Origin: Ancylostoma caninum
Taxonomy: Eukaryota; Nematoda; Chromadorea; Rhabditida; Ancylostomatidae
Direction of reading: 5' to 3'
DNA: 64,000 nucleotides
Assembly (NCBI GenBank): GCA_037903475.1
Contig: JBAJFG010000442.1
Coordinates: 25,001 to 89,000, forward strand
The notes beneath the pieces were generated by a model that saw only the letters and a program-made list of their open reading frames with translations, was not told the DNA's origin and did not search any database. The position numbers were made by a program, and so were the translations under genes. Of the stretch, positions 1 through 9,914 are shown piece by piece (position 1 is the first letter of the stretch; the number at the start of each line of letters is the position of its first letter).

Positions 1-295
1 GCATCGAAACACCGTGTGAAAATGCCGCTAAGGCTGGAATAATTTGGTTTTTAAAGTGTGTGAGTCCATTTTTCCCATATTTTCGAACATTTTCGTGGTT
101 CACATCATTGTTAGGATACTTATAAGTCTGCTCCTTCACTTTTGTCACATTTCGTTCTTGGACAGCGACATCCACGGCCTCAGTATCGAAACACCGTCTG
201 AAAGTGCCGTTGAGGAGGGAATGCATTGATTATAAAGTTTAAATTATGAAGTAAAGTTAAAATCATAAATTACGGTTATAGAGAAGAGAGGTGCA
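1..295. other. No recognised feature
   Basis: AT-rich sequence left of the first inverted-repeat element. It holds two similar blocks ending in a shared 'atcgaaacaccgt' segment (near 3-15 and 185-197), so a short local duplication is present. I see no gene. Confidence 0.4.
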
Positions 296-930
296 AGGGA
301 GGGGGACCTTTCATACGAAAAGTAATTAGCGAGACCCGTCTCGCACCTCGTTCGCACCTTGTTAAGGGCTACCAACTTTCCACATACCCATCCGGTGATT
401 TTTGACTACACTGATCACTCGTAGGCTACTTGAACAATTCTCCGTCACCCTGCCAATTACTGACTCCTAGAATAACTCATCGTCACATTTCAGTTAATTT
501 AAGAATTTTTGTTGAAGTTTTTTTTGTTTTGCTTGATTTGCTTGATGTATAAGTAAGCATTCCATGGAAAACTCCTAACTCCATCTTCCCTTTTCACTCT
601 AGTAAAGGAGTAACCTGTGAGATGGACCTAGAAATCGTTCTGAGCACTGGAAAAATATCTATGATATAAGTGCCGCGCATCATATGGAGAGCACTTTGAC
701 TGTCACTAGAGTTTGAGCGCTAAAAAATAAGCACACGAGTTTTTGTAGCAAAATTCTAGCTACTTCTAGGTCTATGAAATGGCTAGTCGCACTCATTTAG
801 GGATAAAGCTAATCAGAATCATCGATTTGGGTATATTTAAGAGGGAAATCAGCTGGCCCTTAACAAGGTGCGAGCGAGGTGCGAGACGACCTCGTTAATT
901 ACCTTTCGTATGAATAGTCACCCACCCAGG
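296..930. mobile_element. MITE-like element with ~60-bp terminal inverted repeats
   Basis: The first ~70 bases (from about 296) and the last ~70 (to about 930) are inverted copies: both arms carry the core 'tcatacgaaa', a 'taatta' block, 'tctcgcacctcg' and 'gcaccttgttaagggc'. The interior (~500 bp) is non-coding. Size and structure fit a non-autonomous DNA transposon. The outermost bases and the target-site duplication could not be fixed by eye, so the borders are approximate. No transposase is encoded. Confidence 0.75.
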
Positions 931-1084
931 TGCAAAAGCTACACTCAAAAAAGGAATGGCAGACACTTGAAATGGATGAAACACATAAAGAATAGAACAT
1001 TAGTAAAGTTGGGCAAAGAACCGTAGAAAAGCTTGCAATTCACGAAAAAAATGCAGAATTACGAAAGGAAACAATTGATTGCTG

Positions 1085-1263
1085 AGCGTGATCCCCTCTC
1101 GAACCCCTACTATTCGTAGGGGATGCACATCCCCTCCCCTCAGGGGATCCCCTCGCTTCATGCATACGGGGATCGAGGGAGGAGATGTGCGCGAACCCCG
1201 CTGGGGATCGCTGCAATGCTTAACAGCCGATCCCCTCCCCAGCGGGGATGTTCATGCATACGG
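1085..1263. repeat. Cluster of GGGGATC/GATCCCC inverted repeats
   Basis: GC-rich stretch unlike its AT-rich neighbours, built from repeated 'gatcccct' and 'ggggat' blocks that pair with each other. One stem joins 'ccccgctggggatcg' (about 1197) with 'cgatcccctccccagcgg' (about 1230). The stretch lies directly left of the first U1/U6 repeat unit. Function unknown. Confidence 0.5.
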
Positions 1264-1416
1264 GCCTTGGAGTGGAGGCACGGCCACGCGGAATCGTGCT
1301 GAAAATCAATTTTTAGTTGAGCTTTTGTTTCTCTATCCTATTTTTATTAGATCTTATTTACTCTATTTTTATTGATTTTGTTGGCGTTGACTTCAAAAAA
1401 TGTGGAAATCGTGAGG

Positions 1417-1579
1417 ATCAGGGCCGCGCGAACGCAGCCCCACACGCAAAAATTTAGCTGTTGGCTAACCTCAACTCGAGGCTGCCACACAGGTCAGCCT
1501 GTGCGAAAGTGCAATGCACGGGCCTCACCATGGAGGTCCCGCCTTCTTGATCGCGAGAGCCTCCCAGCCAGGTAAGTTT
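1417..1579 (-). ncRNA. U1 snRNA, copy 1
   Basis: Spliceosomal U1 snRNA, which recognises 5' splice sites. Read on the minus strand it starts AAACTTACCTGG, the 5' end that pairs with intron donors. It then shows the U1-70K loop (GATCAAGAAG), the U1A-type loop ATTGCAC, the Sm site AAATTTTTG and a 3' stem-loop closed by GCGTTCGCGC. Its length of 163 nt fits the family (about 164). The three complete copies in this window look identical over the RNA while their flanks differ. The 3' end is set by the last stem and may be off by a few bases. Confidence 0.95.
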
Positions 1580-1610
1580 AAGAGCAGCAGCGGCAGCCGA
1601 CGTTTGACGC

Positions 1611-1624
1611 GTGTGCGCCGTATG
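1611..1624 (-). promoter_or_regulatory. Candidate PSE of U1 copy 1 (-45 to -32)
   Basis: On the minus strand this reads CATACGGCGCACAC. The same CATACGG core, followed by CACA, is found upstream of the U6 genes (2209-2222 and the matching site of copy 2). It is conserved upstream of all U1 copies and in altered form (CATA[T]GG-like) in the fragment near 14223. This is the best candidate for the proximal sequence element that snRNA promoters share; the assignment is inferred from this sharing. Confidence 0.5.
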
Positions 1625-1647
1625 TGGGATGGGTTGCCTTCGCGTGG

Positions 1648-1689
1648 TCGATAACGTGGAAAATCGCAATGTGAGAGATACGTTATCGA
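1648..1689. promoter_or_regulatory. Conserved inverted repeat upstream of U1
   Basis: 'cgataacgt' and 'acgttatcg' form a 9-bp inverted repeat with a spacer of roughly 24 bases, 70-110 nt upstream of U1 copy 1. It recurs upstream of copies 2 and 3 and is nearly intact in the diverged fragment near 14257. It could be a distal element or a hairpin; function unknown. Confidence 0.35.
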
Positions 1690-1841
1690 TTTCCCCGTGA
1701 TCTACATGGTCACATGCGGCTAGTGCGCGATCTGTGGGCGCGATGCGCGATCGCGCGCGCATGGCGTCGCTGCGCGATCAGATCACATTGCGAAATTCGC
1801 CGAAATTGCACGAAAACAGAATTTTCGCGGTGTTTACGGGA

Positions 1842-1937
1842 AATTCTCGCTTTTCTAGCGAATTTTCGATTTTTCAGCGAATTTTCGATTTTTCAGCGAA
1901 TTTTCGATTTTTCAGCGAATTTTCGATTTTTCAGTGA
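1842..1937. repeat. 19-bp tandem repeat (aattttcgatttttcagcg)n
   Basis: About four to five direct copies of a 19-bp unit inside unit 1. The equivalent places in units 3 and 4 have fewer copies, so copy number differs between units. Confidence 0.8.
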
Positions 1938-2063
1938 TTTTCTGATTTTTCGCGTAATTCCAGCGGTTTCACGCGAACTATAAAAATTAAACGCTGGTAG
2001 GGGACGGCGGCGGGTTTTAAAGTCCGGGACGTGTGGATAGTCGTGCACAGAACAGTGGTATAC

Positions 2064-2167
2064 AAAAAATTTTGGAACGCTTCACGAATTTGCGTGTCAT
2101 CCTTGCGCAGGGGCCATGCTAATCTTCTCTGTATTGTTCCAATTTTAGTATATGTTCAGGAATGAAC
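2064..2167 (-). ncRNA. U6 snRNA, copy 1
   Basis: Spliceosomal U6 snRNA. The minus strand reads GTTCATTCCTGAACATATAC (5' stem-loop), then the almost invariant core with ACAGAGAAGATTAGC, which contains the ACAGAGA box, then ATGGCCCCTGCGCAAGGATG and GTGAAGCGTTCC, ending in a T-run as expected for a Pol III terminator. Length is 104 nt. The gene lies about 0.5 kb upstream of U1 in the direction of transcription, and both run on the minus strand. Confidence 0.96.
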
Positions 2168-2190
2168 GATGAGTTATGGGGACCGCGTCC

Positions 2191-2222
2191 TTATATAGCC
2201 ACCGCATATTGTGTTCCGTATG
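2191..2222 (-). promoter_or_regulatory. U6 promoter: TATA box and candidate PSE
   Basis: On the minus strand TATATAA lies at about -30 to -24 from the U6 start, as in Pol III-type U6 promoters. Upstream, at -55 to -42 (2209-2222), is CATACGGAACACAA, which shares its CATACGG-CACA pattern with the U1 upstream element. Both blocks are conserved in the second U6 copy. Confidence 0.7.
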
Positions 2223-2615
2223 CTGTGCGGGACAGCGATTCCGAGTAAATGCGAGGAAATCCACGAAATCGCTGTGGGTTTGATGTGCGACGACCTTCCT
2301 GAGGCACACCGACGCGAGATGCCTTGTTCTGCCCATTTTCCCTTTTTTTCTCTTTCTATGACGAAAAAATGGAATTTTTTCGCAAAATTTTGCTCGAAAC
2401 TGCAGAAACAAAATCAAAAAAAAGATTTGTTTGCAATTTCCTTCAACTACGGGGATTTCCAACGAATTTTGCGAAATTCTCATTTTTTCTGTGAATTTTG
2501 AAGAAAAGCACATGGATTCATGGAAATTGCTTCTTTTTCGGTGATTGTTTAGAAATTAGTGAAAACATGATAAAACGCGAATTTACCTGTTTAGCCGTCG
2601 AAATCCCCGGAATTC

Positions 2616-2787
2616 TTGGAGTGGAGGCACAGCCACGCGGAATCGTGCTGAAAATCAATTTTTAGTTGAGCTTTTGTTTCTCTATCCTACTTTTATTAGA
2701 TCTTATTTACTCTATTTTTATTGATTTTGTTGGCGTTGACTTCAAAAAATGTGGAAATCGTGAGGATCAGGGCCGCGCCTCGACGCT
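2616..2787 (-). pseudogene. Broken U1/U6 unit 2, left end (U1 remnant)
   Basis: Starts like the other units and is collinear with them up to 'gggccgcgc' near 2787. There only the last ~20 nt of a minus-strand U1 gene remain before BEL/Pao sequence begins. The rest of this U1, its promoter and the unit's U6 are missing. The right end of the unit resumes at about 10812. Confidence 0.85.
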
Positions 2788-4264
2788 TTCTTCTTGCGAT
2801 GGTAGCGCGAACACGTTGCATAGCTAGTACGCAGTTGTTATCGCTTAGCTGTCAGGCTGTCGTTGAAAATGTATCCTGTAATAGAGAGGATAGTTAACAA
2901 GGCAGACTGGCAATGACACCTTAAATTGTGAAATATAAAATGTGAGATACACGTGCAATGTTACTTGCACTGTGAGGGGTTATACCCGATAAGTGGCAAT
3001 GTGTAAACGATTATACGGTCAACCAAGTAGGACATACTAAACCTAATAGAAGTACCTAACGCTAATACGTGGAAAGACTAATGGACTAATTGTTACATTA
3101 GAGGAAGGATAGAGAAGAAGGAAAGATGAAAAAGGATGTAATCACGAAATACTATTTGGAAGTAGAAGCTATAAGCTAGGGCTAAAAAATTAAACTAAAT
3201 TGGCAAATTAAACACTAGTAACTGATTTAAACTATGGGTATAAAGGGAACAAGGAAATGTAATGAAAGAGATAGAGAGAGAGGAAAAAAAGGACCTACAC
3301 AAAAGGCGTGGATGTAATGACGCATTATATGTAGATGGATTGTGTGACAGGAAAGGTATGAAGAAGGAGGAGAATCACTATGTGCTAAAAGGCTGATCGA
3401 TAATCAGATGATGTGACACATGAAACGGACAGAGAATGATTTTCTTAGCGAAGACGTGAATCAGTGAAGTTAAGGAACTACTTTGAATACCTAAGCGTAT
3501 CTGATCTGAATCGACGCTGAACACGTTAGCTACCGTAACATGTGATCGCATTAGAGCACGTTAGATGAAATGTGCTAATTCACAAGCCACTATACGAGTA
3601 ATGTGTGCATCTACTACCACCACACCTACCTGAAACATGATCGAACACATCTTACCTTCCCTGGTGGTAGAAGGATGCATGGACCTGTAAAACTACAAGC
3701 CCTGCGGGGAAATATGGGGACACCAGTAAACTGGTGTTGTGAATGTAAGTTGTCAGTAATGCCTAAACGTTAAGGTTTCTGGCCTGAAAACGTCCATCGT
3801 CGTTACCCTCAAAGAGTTGTTATATTCCTAAGGATGTTTCTGGGAATATGGCTTGAAGGAAGAGATACCTAGAAGGACGGTCCAGAACCTTAAATGGGTA
3901 AAGACTAATCCCGAAATGAGACACATGGATGTTTCCTACAAACGGTGTTCCCGAAACAGTCAATACCTATATGAACGTTTGGTACTACTGCAACTACAAT
4001 GTGGTGAAGAGGTAAATCAAAACGGAATCTCGACTAAACTTAGTATCCTACGACGACAACTGTGATAAACGACTACGGGTAATAGGATTGCTCCTGGAAT
4101 GAAGCAAACCCGTTGAAGGGTTATCGTAAAGATGTTCAAATGTAACCCTAACCGTACCTGATTGTTCAATTGTCGAATTACCTCCGATGGTTTAAACAGT
4201 TTCCTGTTGGGGGTGTGGAGACCAAGTTTGTCCGCAGCTACTGTTGTCATGAAGCTGAGTTGAG
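2788..4264 (-). repeat. Left arm of a ~1.48-kb inverted duplication (BEL element 1)
   Basis: Reverse complement of about 6037-7515 with only scattered differences. It therefore holds, in antisense, the ORF3 start, the pol-ORF3 spacer and pol/gag remnants of BEL element 1. Its left edge lies inside a U1 gene and its right edge meets the last bases of an LTR (4274-4289). With the right arm it forms a palindrome with a loop of about 1.8 kb. Confidence 0.88.
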
Positions 4265-4289
4265 AAAAAAAATCCGGGAAATCACGACA

Positions 4290-4302
4290 TGGTGCATCTG
4301 GA
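4290..4302 (+). other. Primer-binding site of BEL element 1
   Basis: 'tggtgcatctgg' directly follows the LTR-end remnant ...cacgaca. The same sequence directly follows the 5' LTR of element 2. The first nine bases match the complement of a tRNA ending ...GATGCACCA; tRNA-Gly is the likeliest primer, by inference. Confidence 0.55.
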
Positions 4303-4959
4303 CTGTGATCAGCCGTGGGGATGGCAAACCCGCGTCTGGTTATTGCGATCGGACCCTGCTTGCGTTTGCTCCCGCATAGCCCACTGCACAACTGCTTTGT
4401 AGTCAACCTCTAACTATACAGCGCAAAACTCATGCACGTCATAGGTTCGTAGATGGGACTCGGCAAGGGCTAGTGGTAGCCGGGGGGATAACAGGGCTTT
4501 GCAGCTAAGACCTACTTGGCTCGCTATCTGCAGCTTGTGTTACATAGGGAGAAAAAATTCCCATCCAAGCGTAGGAGGTAGGTGACCGCGGACCCTAGGG
4601 CAGGCTTAGTCCCTTTCTGTTGGCCAGGTTTTTGTTGCAAATCCTAAAACGCCTTCTGCGATTACTCTCGCATGGTGCAGTGGCGTGTGCTGCACGTATT
4701 CGTCTGTTGTGTTCTTCATGGTCGATGGGGTTTGCACTTAAACACGCCGCAGCGTTATCTAAGACTTTGGCCCCGCTGGCAGTAGTCGTTTCTCATCCCG
4801 TTCTTGTGCTCCGTGCAACCTTGTGGTAAATCATCACTCTCTGTTGCATTCCTTGTGCCTTATGCATTGTCGCTTGTGATCATTATACACAGCATTCCTT
4901 GTTGCATTCGTCTGTACCATTGCTGCACAACACTTTCGCATATGGCGCACCTGCCGTCG

Positions 4960-6560
4960 TTCCTTAGCTTAGTATAGTGTGTTCACGAATTGCGATTTTA
5001 GATACTTTGGGTAGTTTGTGTGCAGTTACTATGTCTTGCGAGCACTTCCACTCTTCGGTTCTATGACCATGACTATCGCAACTTACGATCCGTGTTACCA
5101 AGGCGATGGAAGATCTGGACATCGCAACGAGACAGGTAAGTTCCACACCCTTTAGATCTGTGTGTGTAAGACGCTTTAGTTAGTGAGCAGTTCCATCAGC
5201 TCCAGAAGCGTCAGGTAGCTTCCTTTTTCACATTTTGCATGGCAGCCTTTCTATCCTTTGTGAACGTATGGATGTGTTGTTTTACTATCTTGCCTCGTCG
5301 AATCTGCCAGGATAACATCAGGCTATTTACGACGTCGGCAGCGACACACTTCATTCGCTCCGCATCCAGATTCGAGCAACCGTCGTTGACAAGGAAACCT
5401 TCGTGACTACGCCGGAATCAGCTTCACAGCGTTCATTGGAGCGCATTCACAGTGTCGAGCGTCAACGTTTACGTCCTAAGTCCATGTTCATGTCAGCGTT
5501 CTCGTCCACAGTCACTATCTGTCATATATGATCCGTCTAAGTGTTGTTTCTGTGATTCGTTCCTATGTTCGTCCAGACGATGTGATCAGTGATTGTAGGG
5601 ATCGCAGAGGACACTAGTACCATCTTATTTGTGTTCCTCATTGTAGAAATCATCCCCATTCAGGTCATTTTAGGTCGTCTAGTTGCGGATTACAGGATAC
5701 TAGAGCTAAGTGTGGCCTTTGTACTGACTCGTCACCATCAGCGAGTCCACTGCGCGATAGTTGTAGATCTCGAGACTGTTCTCGTGGTCACAACCGCTAT
5801 CAGCGCGAAAACGGCACACATGGAAGTTGTTCGGAGTCAAGACCAAGGTCTCTTCCCGTCATCCACCAGGATCACCTTACCCCGACAACGACTTGCTCAG
5901 CATTTAGCCGGTTTTGACGAGCACGCAGACTACGTTGATTGCTTTACACAATTTATACCCCTAGAGTGAAGTAGGTAAAGACGAAGTTCACGATGTACCT
6001 GATCAATTTCAGGGCATCACGGTACTCCTCGATCCAGGATCTCAACTCAGCTTTATAACAACAGTAGCTGCGGACAAACTTGGTCTCCACACCCCCAACA
6101 GGAAACTGTTCAAACCATCGGAGGTAATTCGACAATTGGACAATCAGGTACGGTTAGGGTTACATTTGAACATCTTTACGATAACCCTTCAACGGGTTTG
6201 CTTCATTCTAGGAGCAATCCTATTACCCGTAGTCGTTTATCACAGTTGTCGTCGTAGGATACTAAGTTTAGTCGAGATTCTGTTTTGATTTGCCTCTTCA
6301 CCACATTGTAGTTGCAGTAGTACCAAACGTTCTTATAGGTATTGACTATTTCGGGAACACCGTTTGTAGGAAACATCCATGTGTCTCATTTCGGGATTAG
6401 TCTTTACCCATTTAAGGTTCTGGACCGTCCTTCTAGGTATCTCTTCCTTCAAGCCATATTCCCAGAAACATCCTTAGGAATATAACAACTCTTTGAGGGT
6501 AACGACGATGGACGTTTTCAGGCCCAGAAACCTTAACGTTTAGGCATTACTGACAACTTA
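4960..6560 (+). pseudogene. Decayed BEL gag-protease (element 1)
   Basis: Collinear with the intact gag of element 2 but shifted in frame many times and missing about 0.7 kb between the N-terminal part and the zinc-knuckle region. Recognisable pieces: the 'gacaggtaagtt' leader/gag junction near 5135, the first zinc-knuckle segment near 5540, the RS-rich segment (5650-5880) and the protease region near 6030. From about 6540 it jumps to short integrase-region and pol-end pieces (about 6560-6690), so the RT, RNase H and most of integrase are deleted. Confidence 0.8.
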
Positions 6561-7515
6561 CATTCACAACACCAGTTTACTGGTGTCCCCCATATTTCCC
6601 CACAGGGCTTGTAGTTTTACAGGTCCATGCATCCTTCTACCACCAGGGAAGGTAAGATGTGTTCGATCATGTTTCAGGTAGGTGTGGTGGTAGTAGATGC
6701 TCACATTACTCGTATAGTGGCTTGTGAATTAGCACATTTCATCTAACGTGCTCTAATGCGATCACATGTTACGGTAGCTCACGTGTTCAGCGTCGATTCA
6801 GATCAGATACGCTTAGGTACTCTAAGTAGTTCCTTAACTTCACTGATTCACGTCTTCGCTAAGAAAATCATTCTCTGTCCGTTTCATGTGTCACATCATC
6901 TGATTATCGATCAGCCTTTTAGCACATAGTGATTCTCCTCTTTCTTCATACCTTTCCTGTCACATAATCCATCTACACATATTGCGTCATTACATCCACG
7001 CTGTTTGTGTAGGTCCTTCTTCCTCTCTCTCTATCTCCTCCATTACATTTCCTTATTTCCCTTATACCCGTAGCTTAAATCAGTTACTAGTGTTTAGTTT
7101 GCAAGTTTAGTTTTTTTAGCCCTAGCTTCTAGCTTCTACTTCCAAATAGTACTTTGCGATTACATCCTTTTTCATCTTTCCCTCTTCTCTATCCCTCCTC
7201 TAACGTAACAATTAGTCCATTAGTCTTTCCACGTATTAGCGTTAGGTACTTCTATTAGGTTTAGTATGTCCTACTTGGTTGACCGTATAATCGTTTACAC
7301 ATTGCCACTTATCGGGTATAACCCCTCACAGTGCAAGTAACATTGCACGTGTACCTCACATTTCACATTTTAAGGTGTCATTGTCAGTCTGCCTTGTTAA
7401 CTATCCTCTCTATTACAGGATACATTTTCAACGACAGCCTGACAGCTAAGCGATAACAACTGCGTACTAGCTATGCAACGTGTCCGTGCTACCATCGCAA
7501 GAAGAAAGCGTCGAG
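6037..7515 (+). repeat. Right arm of the ~1.48-kb inverted duplication
   Basis: This arm is in the normal orientation of BEL element 1. It covers the end of the decayed gag, the pol remnants, the pol-ORF3 spacer and the first ~40 bases of ORF3. The left arm is at 2788-4264. A transcript crossing both would fold into a very long double-stranded RNA. Confidence 0.88.
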
Positions 7516-9230
7516 GAAGCGCACAACCTTCAAGACCTGTGGTTTCCACGCAGATAGGTTTGCCACATCCTTTCGCTTCTCCTTTCAGCAGTATACGTCG
7601 GAGGAAACGATCCTACTCCGCACAGCCGACACGTTTGCCGACACCTTCACAAGAGTCCTGTACTAGTCGGGCTATAACATCGCAGCCGTCTAGCACAGAT
7701 TCTCTTCTTTCAGACCGTATGTGGAATACGTTAACTTGTGTACAATTACCTACTTCTTCTAAGCATGTTGGTACCTTTCCTTCTATCGATCTGTCTCCTT
7801 TGCATGTTCAACAGCAGTTCGATTCGTACACTCGTCCAGCCACAGTCATCGAACTGATTTCAGCCATTGCTAGAGGCCAGAATGTCAATCGCAAGTTCCA
7901 TCATGACAGCGATAACGATATCCAGGCATTCTCGGTTCCTTGTTCGCATCGTTCCACCTTGCAACTAACACAGCTACTAACATCTTCTCTTAACCCAGAT
8001 TGCATGTTTAATCCCAACCATCTAGGGCAGCATGACTATGTCTTGATTGACAATTTCCTGCATTCTGACCTTTTCCAACAGGTTCGCAGCATCTTCACTA
8101 CGGAGATCCACTCACCTTCGCCGTCAGACTTCGTAGGAATCCAGTCCAAGCATCTCCCTGTCTTGGTTGTTGCACAAGCACTAACAGCACTAACATCCCT
8201 TTCAGAGGAGGCTGCTACTTACCTCCAAGGACTTACCACTCAAGGCCATCTGACATCCGACGTGATGCTCGTACGGTTATCGACACTACACAGTTATGCG
8301 GATAATATCCTTCATCGTCGTAGCATGATGCATGCCCAACTGTTGTCTGTAGTGTTTGCACAGCTTTCAGAGATTAATATCATGGTAAATCTGTTAGCCT
8401 CGTACGGAGTCACGTATGGTAAAATCGTAACAGCTGTAGTAACATCAGCAGCAATTCACGCAGAACTCGTGAAAGTTTACGAGCTTTATCATACGTTACT
8501 CACCGAGCACCTTCAGTCGCAGCCAGGCCTTTCTGCTTCGACTACACAGGTAGGTGACCTCTCCTCACACAGTGCTTCTGCACCCATGCACACAGATTCG
8601 CCGATAAGTTCAGCCTCAACATCTGCGTGTACGACACCCCTTTTAGCACCATCGCAACCATCTAGGGTTAGGGAATATATTCCATGGCCAAGGGTGTTTG
8701 CGATCACGCCGAACAAGGATAGGACTACGTCGCCCACGCCGTCCATCGAATTTCTTGAAGAAGTTCATGTACAGAAGCCATTGGAAGTCAAGGCACTGTC
8801 GGCTCAGCCACAGCGTGTTGCCGGCCCCGAGGATGGGCCCTCAAAGCCCATTCTTCTGGAGCAACAACGGGTTGTTGCGAGTTTACAGCGACCTACGTCG
8901 TCATCATCATCTGTCACATGTTTCTTCTGTAATGGTCGACATTGTTCCTCCAACTGTTTGGTTATTTCCAGGTTGACGGAACGCATGAAGTTGAATGCGA
9001 ATCGTGGTGGTTGCTTTCTGTGTTGTGAAAGACATGGTGAGACCGAATGCCCGCTCTGGGAAACGAAACGCTGTAGCGCTTGCAAGTCGAAGTGGCATGA
9101 CACATCATTCTGTGATCTCAACAATGGTGTGGACAACGACATCGATGCGGCAGCATACAGTGGTTTCTTGGAACTATGTAAGAACATGGCAGATATGGTG
9201 AGGAAAGGTGAGAGCACAGGGTTCCATTGA
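7473..9230 (+). CDS. BEL element 1 ORF3: zinc-knuckle protein downstream of pol (585 aa)
   Basis: Intact ORF in the position where other retroelements may carry env, but without a signal peptide or membrane segment. It has a basic, Ser/Pro-rich N terminus (about 1-75), a conserved helical-looking core (about 90-360) and a low-complexity linker. The C terminus has three knuckles: CFFCNGRHCSSNC, CFLCCERHGETEC and CSACKSKWHDTSFC. I estimate about 65% amino-acid identity to the ORF3 of element 2. ATG 7473 is about 50 nt after an acceptor-like 'ctattacag'. It remains open although gag and pol of the same element are destroyed. Function unknown; the knuckles suggest nucleic-acid binding, a Gag/nucleocapsid-like role by inference. 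Confidence 0.8.
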   Translation: MQRVRATIARRKRRGSAQPSRPVVSTQIGLPHPFASPFSSIRRRKRSYSAQPTRLPTPSQESCTSRAITSQPSSTDSLLSDRMWNTLTCVQLPTSSKHVGTFPSIDLSPLHVQQQFDSYTRPATVIELISAIARGQNVNRKFHHDSDNDIQAFSVPCSHRSTLQLTQLLTSSLNPDCMFNPNHLGQHDYVLIDNFLHSDLFQQVRSIFTTEIHSPSPSDFVGIQSKHLPVLVVAQALTALTSLSEEAATYLQGLTTQGHLTSDVMLVRLSTLHSYADNILHRRSMMHAQLLSVVFAQLSEINIMVNLLASYGVTYGKIVTAVVTSAAIHAELVKVYELYHTLLTEHLQSQPGLSASTTQVGDLSSHSASAPMHTDSPISSASTSACTTPLLAPSQPSRVREYIPWPRVFAITPNKDRTTSPTPSIEFLEEVHVQKPLEVKALSAQPQRVAGPEDGPSKPILLEQQRVVASLQRPTSSSSSVTCFFCNGRHCSSNCLVISRLTERMKLNANRGGCFLCCERHGETECPLWETKRCSACKSKWHDTSFCDLNNGVDNDIDAAAYSGFLELCKNMADMVRKGESTGFH

Positions 9231-9914
9231 ATCCGCCGAGCTCTCAAGGTAGGTTTTCTCACGCAAGTTTCGTCCATTTTCAACTTACGGTTTTTATTCT
9301 TTTTGCTTTTCGGTGGACCTTAAGTTCACCTTTGTCGTTGTTGTGCCCAACTCTATTTTAGGTACGTGTGCAACAATGACTTCACAACTTACGAGTGCTT
9401 TCGTAGCACGCTCAGGGGCACGGTGGGAGACCGTGGTTTACTTTCTTGTGCAGATTCGGGTATCCCCTTTTCTTTCGCCTTCTAACTTGACCCCAGGGGT
9501 TCATCTTTCGCCTGTGAGGTAAAATCTCCCCCTCACTCAAAACACAATTCCCCTAGCGCACAAAACGCGCTCGTAGGCAAAATTTATTTCTTTTGGTTCT
9601 TCGCTTCACTCTGTTGCCGTCAACATCGTCACGTCAAGCCACGCCGATCGTCAAGAACATCCAGCACAGTGTCGAAGCCATGTACATAGCCGTTCCTGCC
9701 GAAGAAGAAAGTCCCATTTTTATCCCGCCGTAGGTAACTAGACGTCACACCCCAGAAGTCTCTTCATGCTTACATCCGGATCCAACCAGCTGTTTGAAAA
9801 GCCGAGGAGTAGGCCCGTCTGGTAGTCTTCGATTGACTCGTAGATGTGTGTCTCGTTTAACTCGTAGGTAAGGGCAAGCACAGCTCAGCCTCGGATCATT
9901 GTGTCGCCCCCCAG
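9231..9914 (+). other. 3' non-coding region of BEL element 1
   Basis: Collinear with 40430-41175 of element 2 and strongly conserved, yet both copies carry stops in all frames. It contains 'cggtggaccttaagttcacc' and, before the LTR, a C-rich 'cgccccccag' instead of an obvious polypurine tract. Confidence 0.6.

Larger units (their letters stand above)
1266..2615 (-). repeat. U1/U6 tandem unit 1 (~1.35 kb)
   Basis: Starts at a 'tggagtggaggcac' block that recurs at 2616, 11165 and 12458 and so defines a head-to-tail repeat of about 1.3 kb. On the minus strand it carries one U6 and one U1 gene plus AT-rich spacer. Unit 1 is complete; the next unit starts at 2616. Confidence 0.85.

Noticed and set aside
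1454..1762. ORF of ~100 codons, repeated at 12646-12954 on the minus strand
   Set aside because: It is the translation of the U1 snRNA gene and its promoter; the repeat copy number explains its recurrence.
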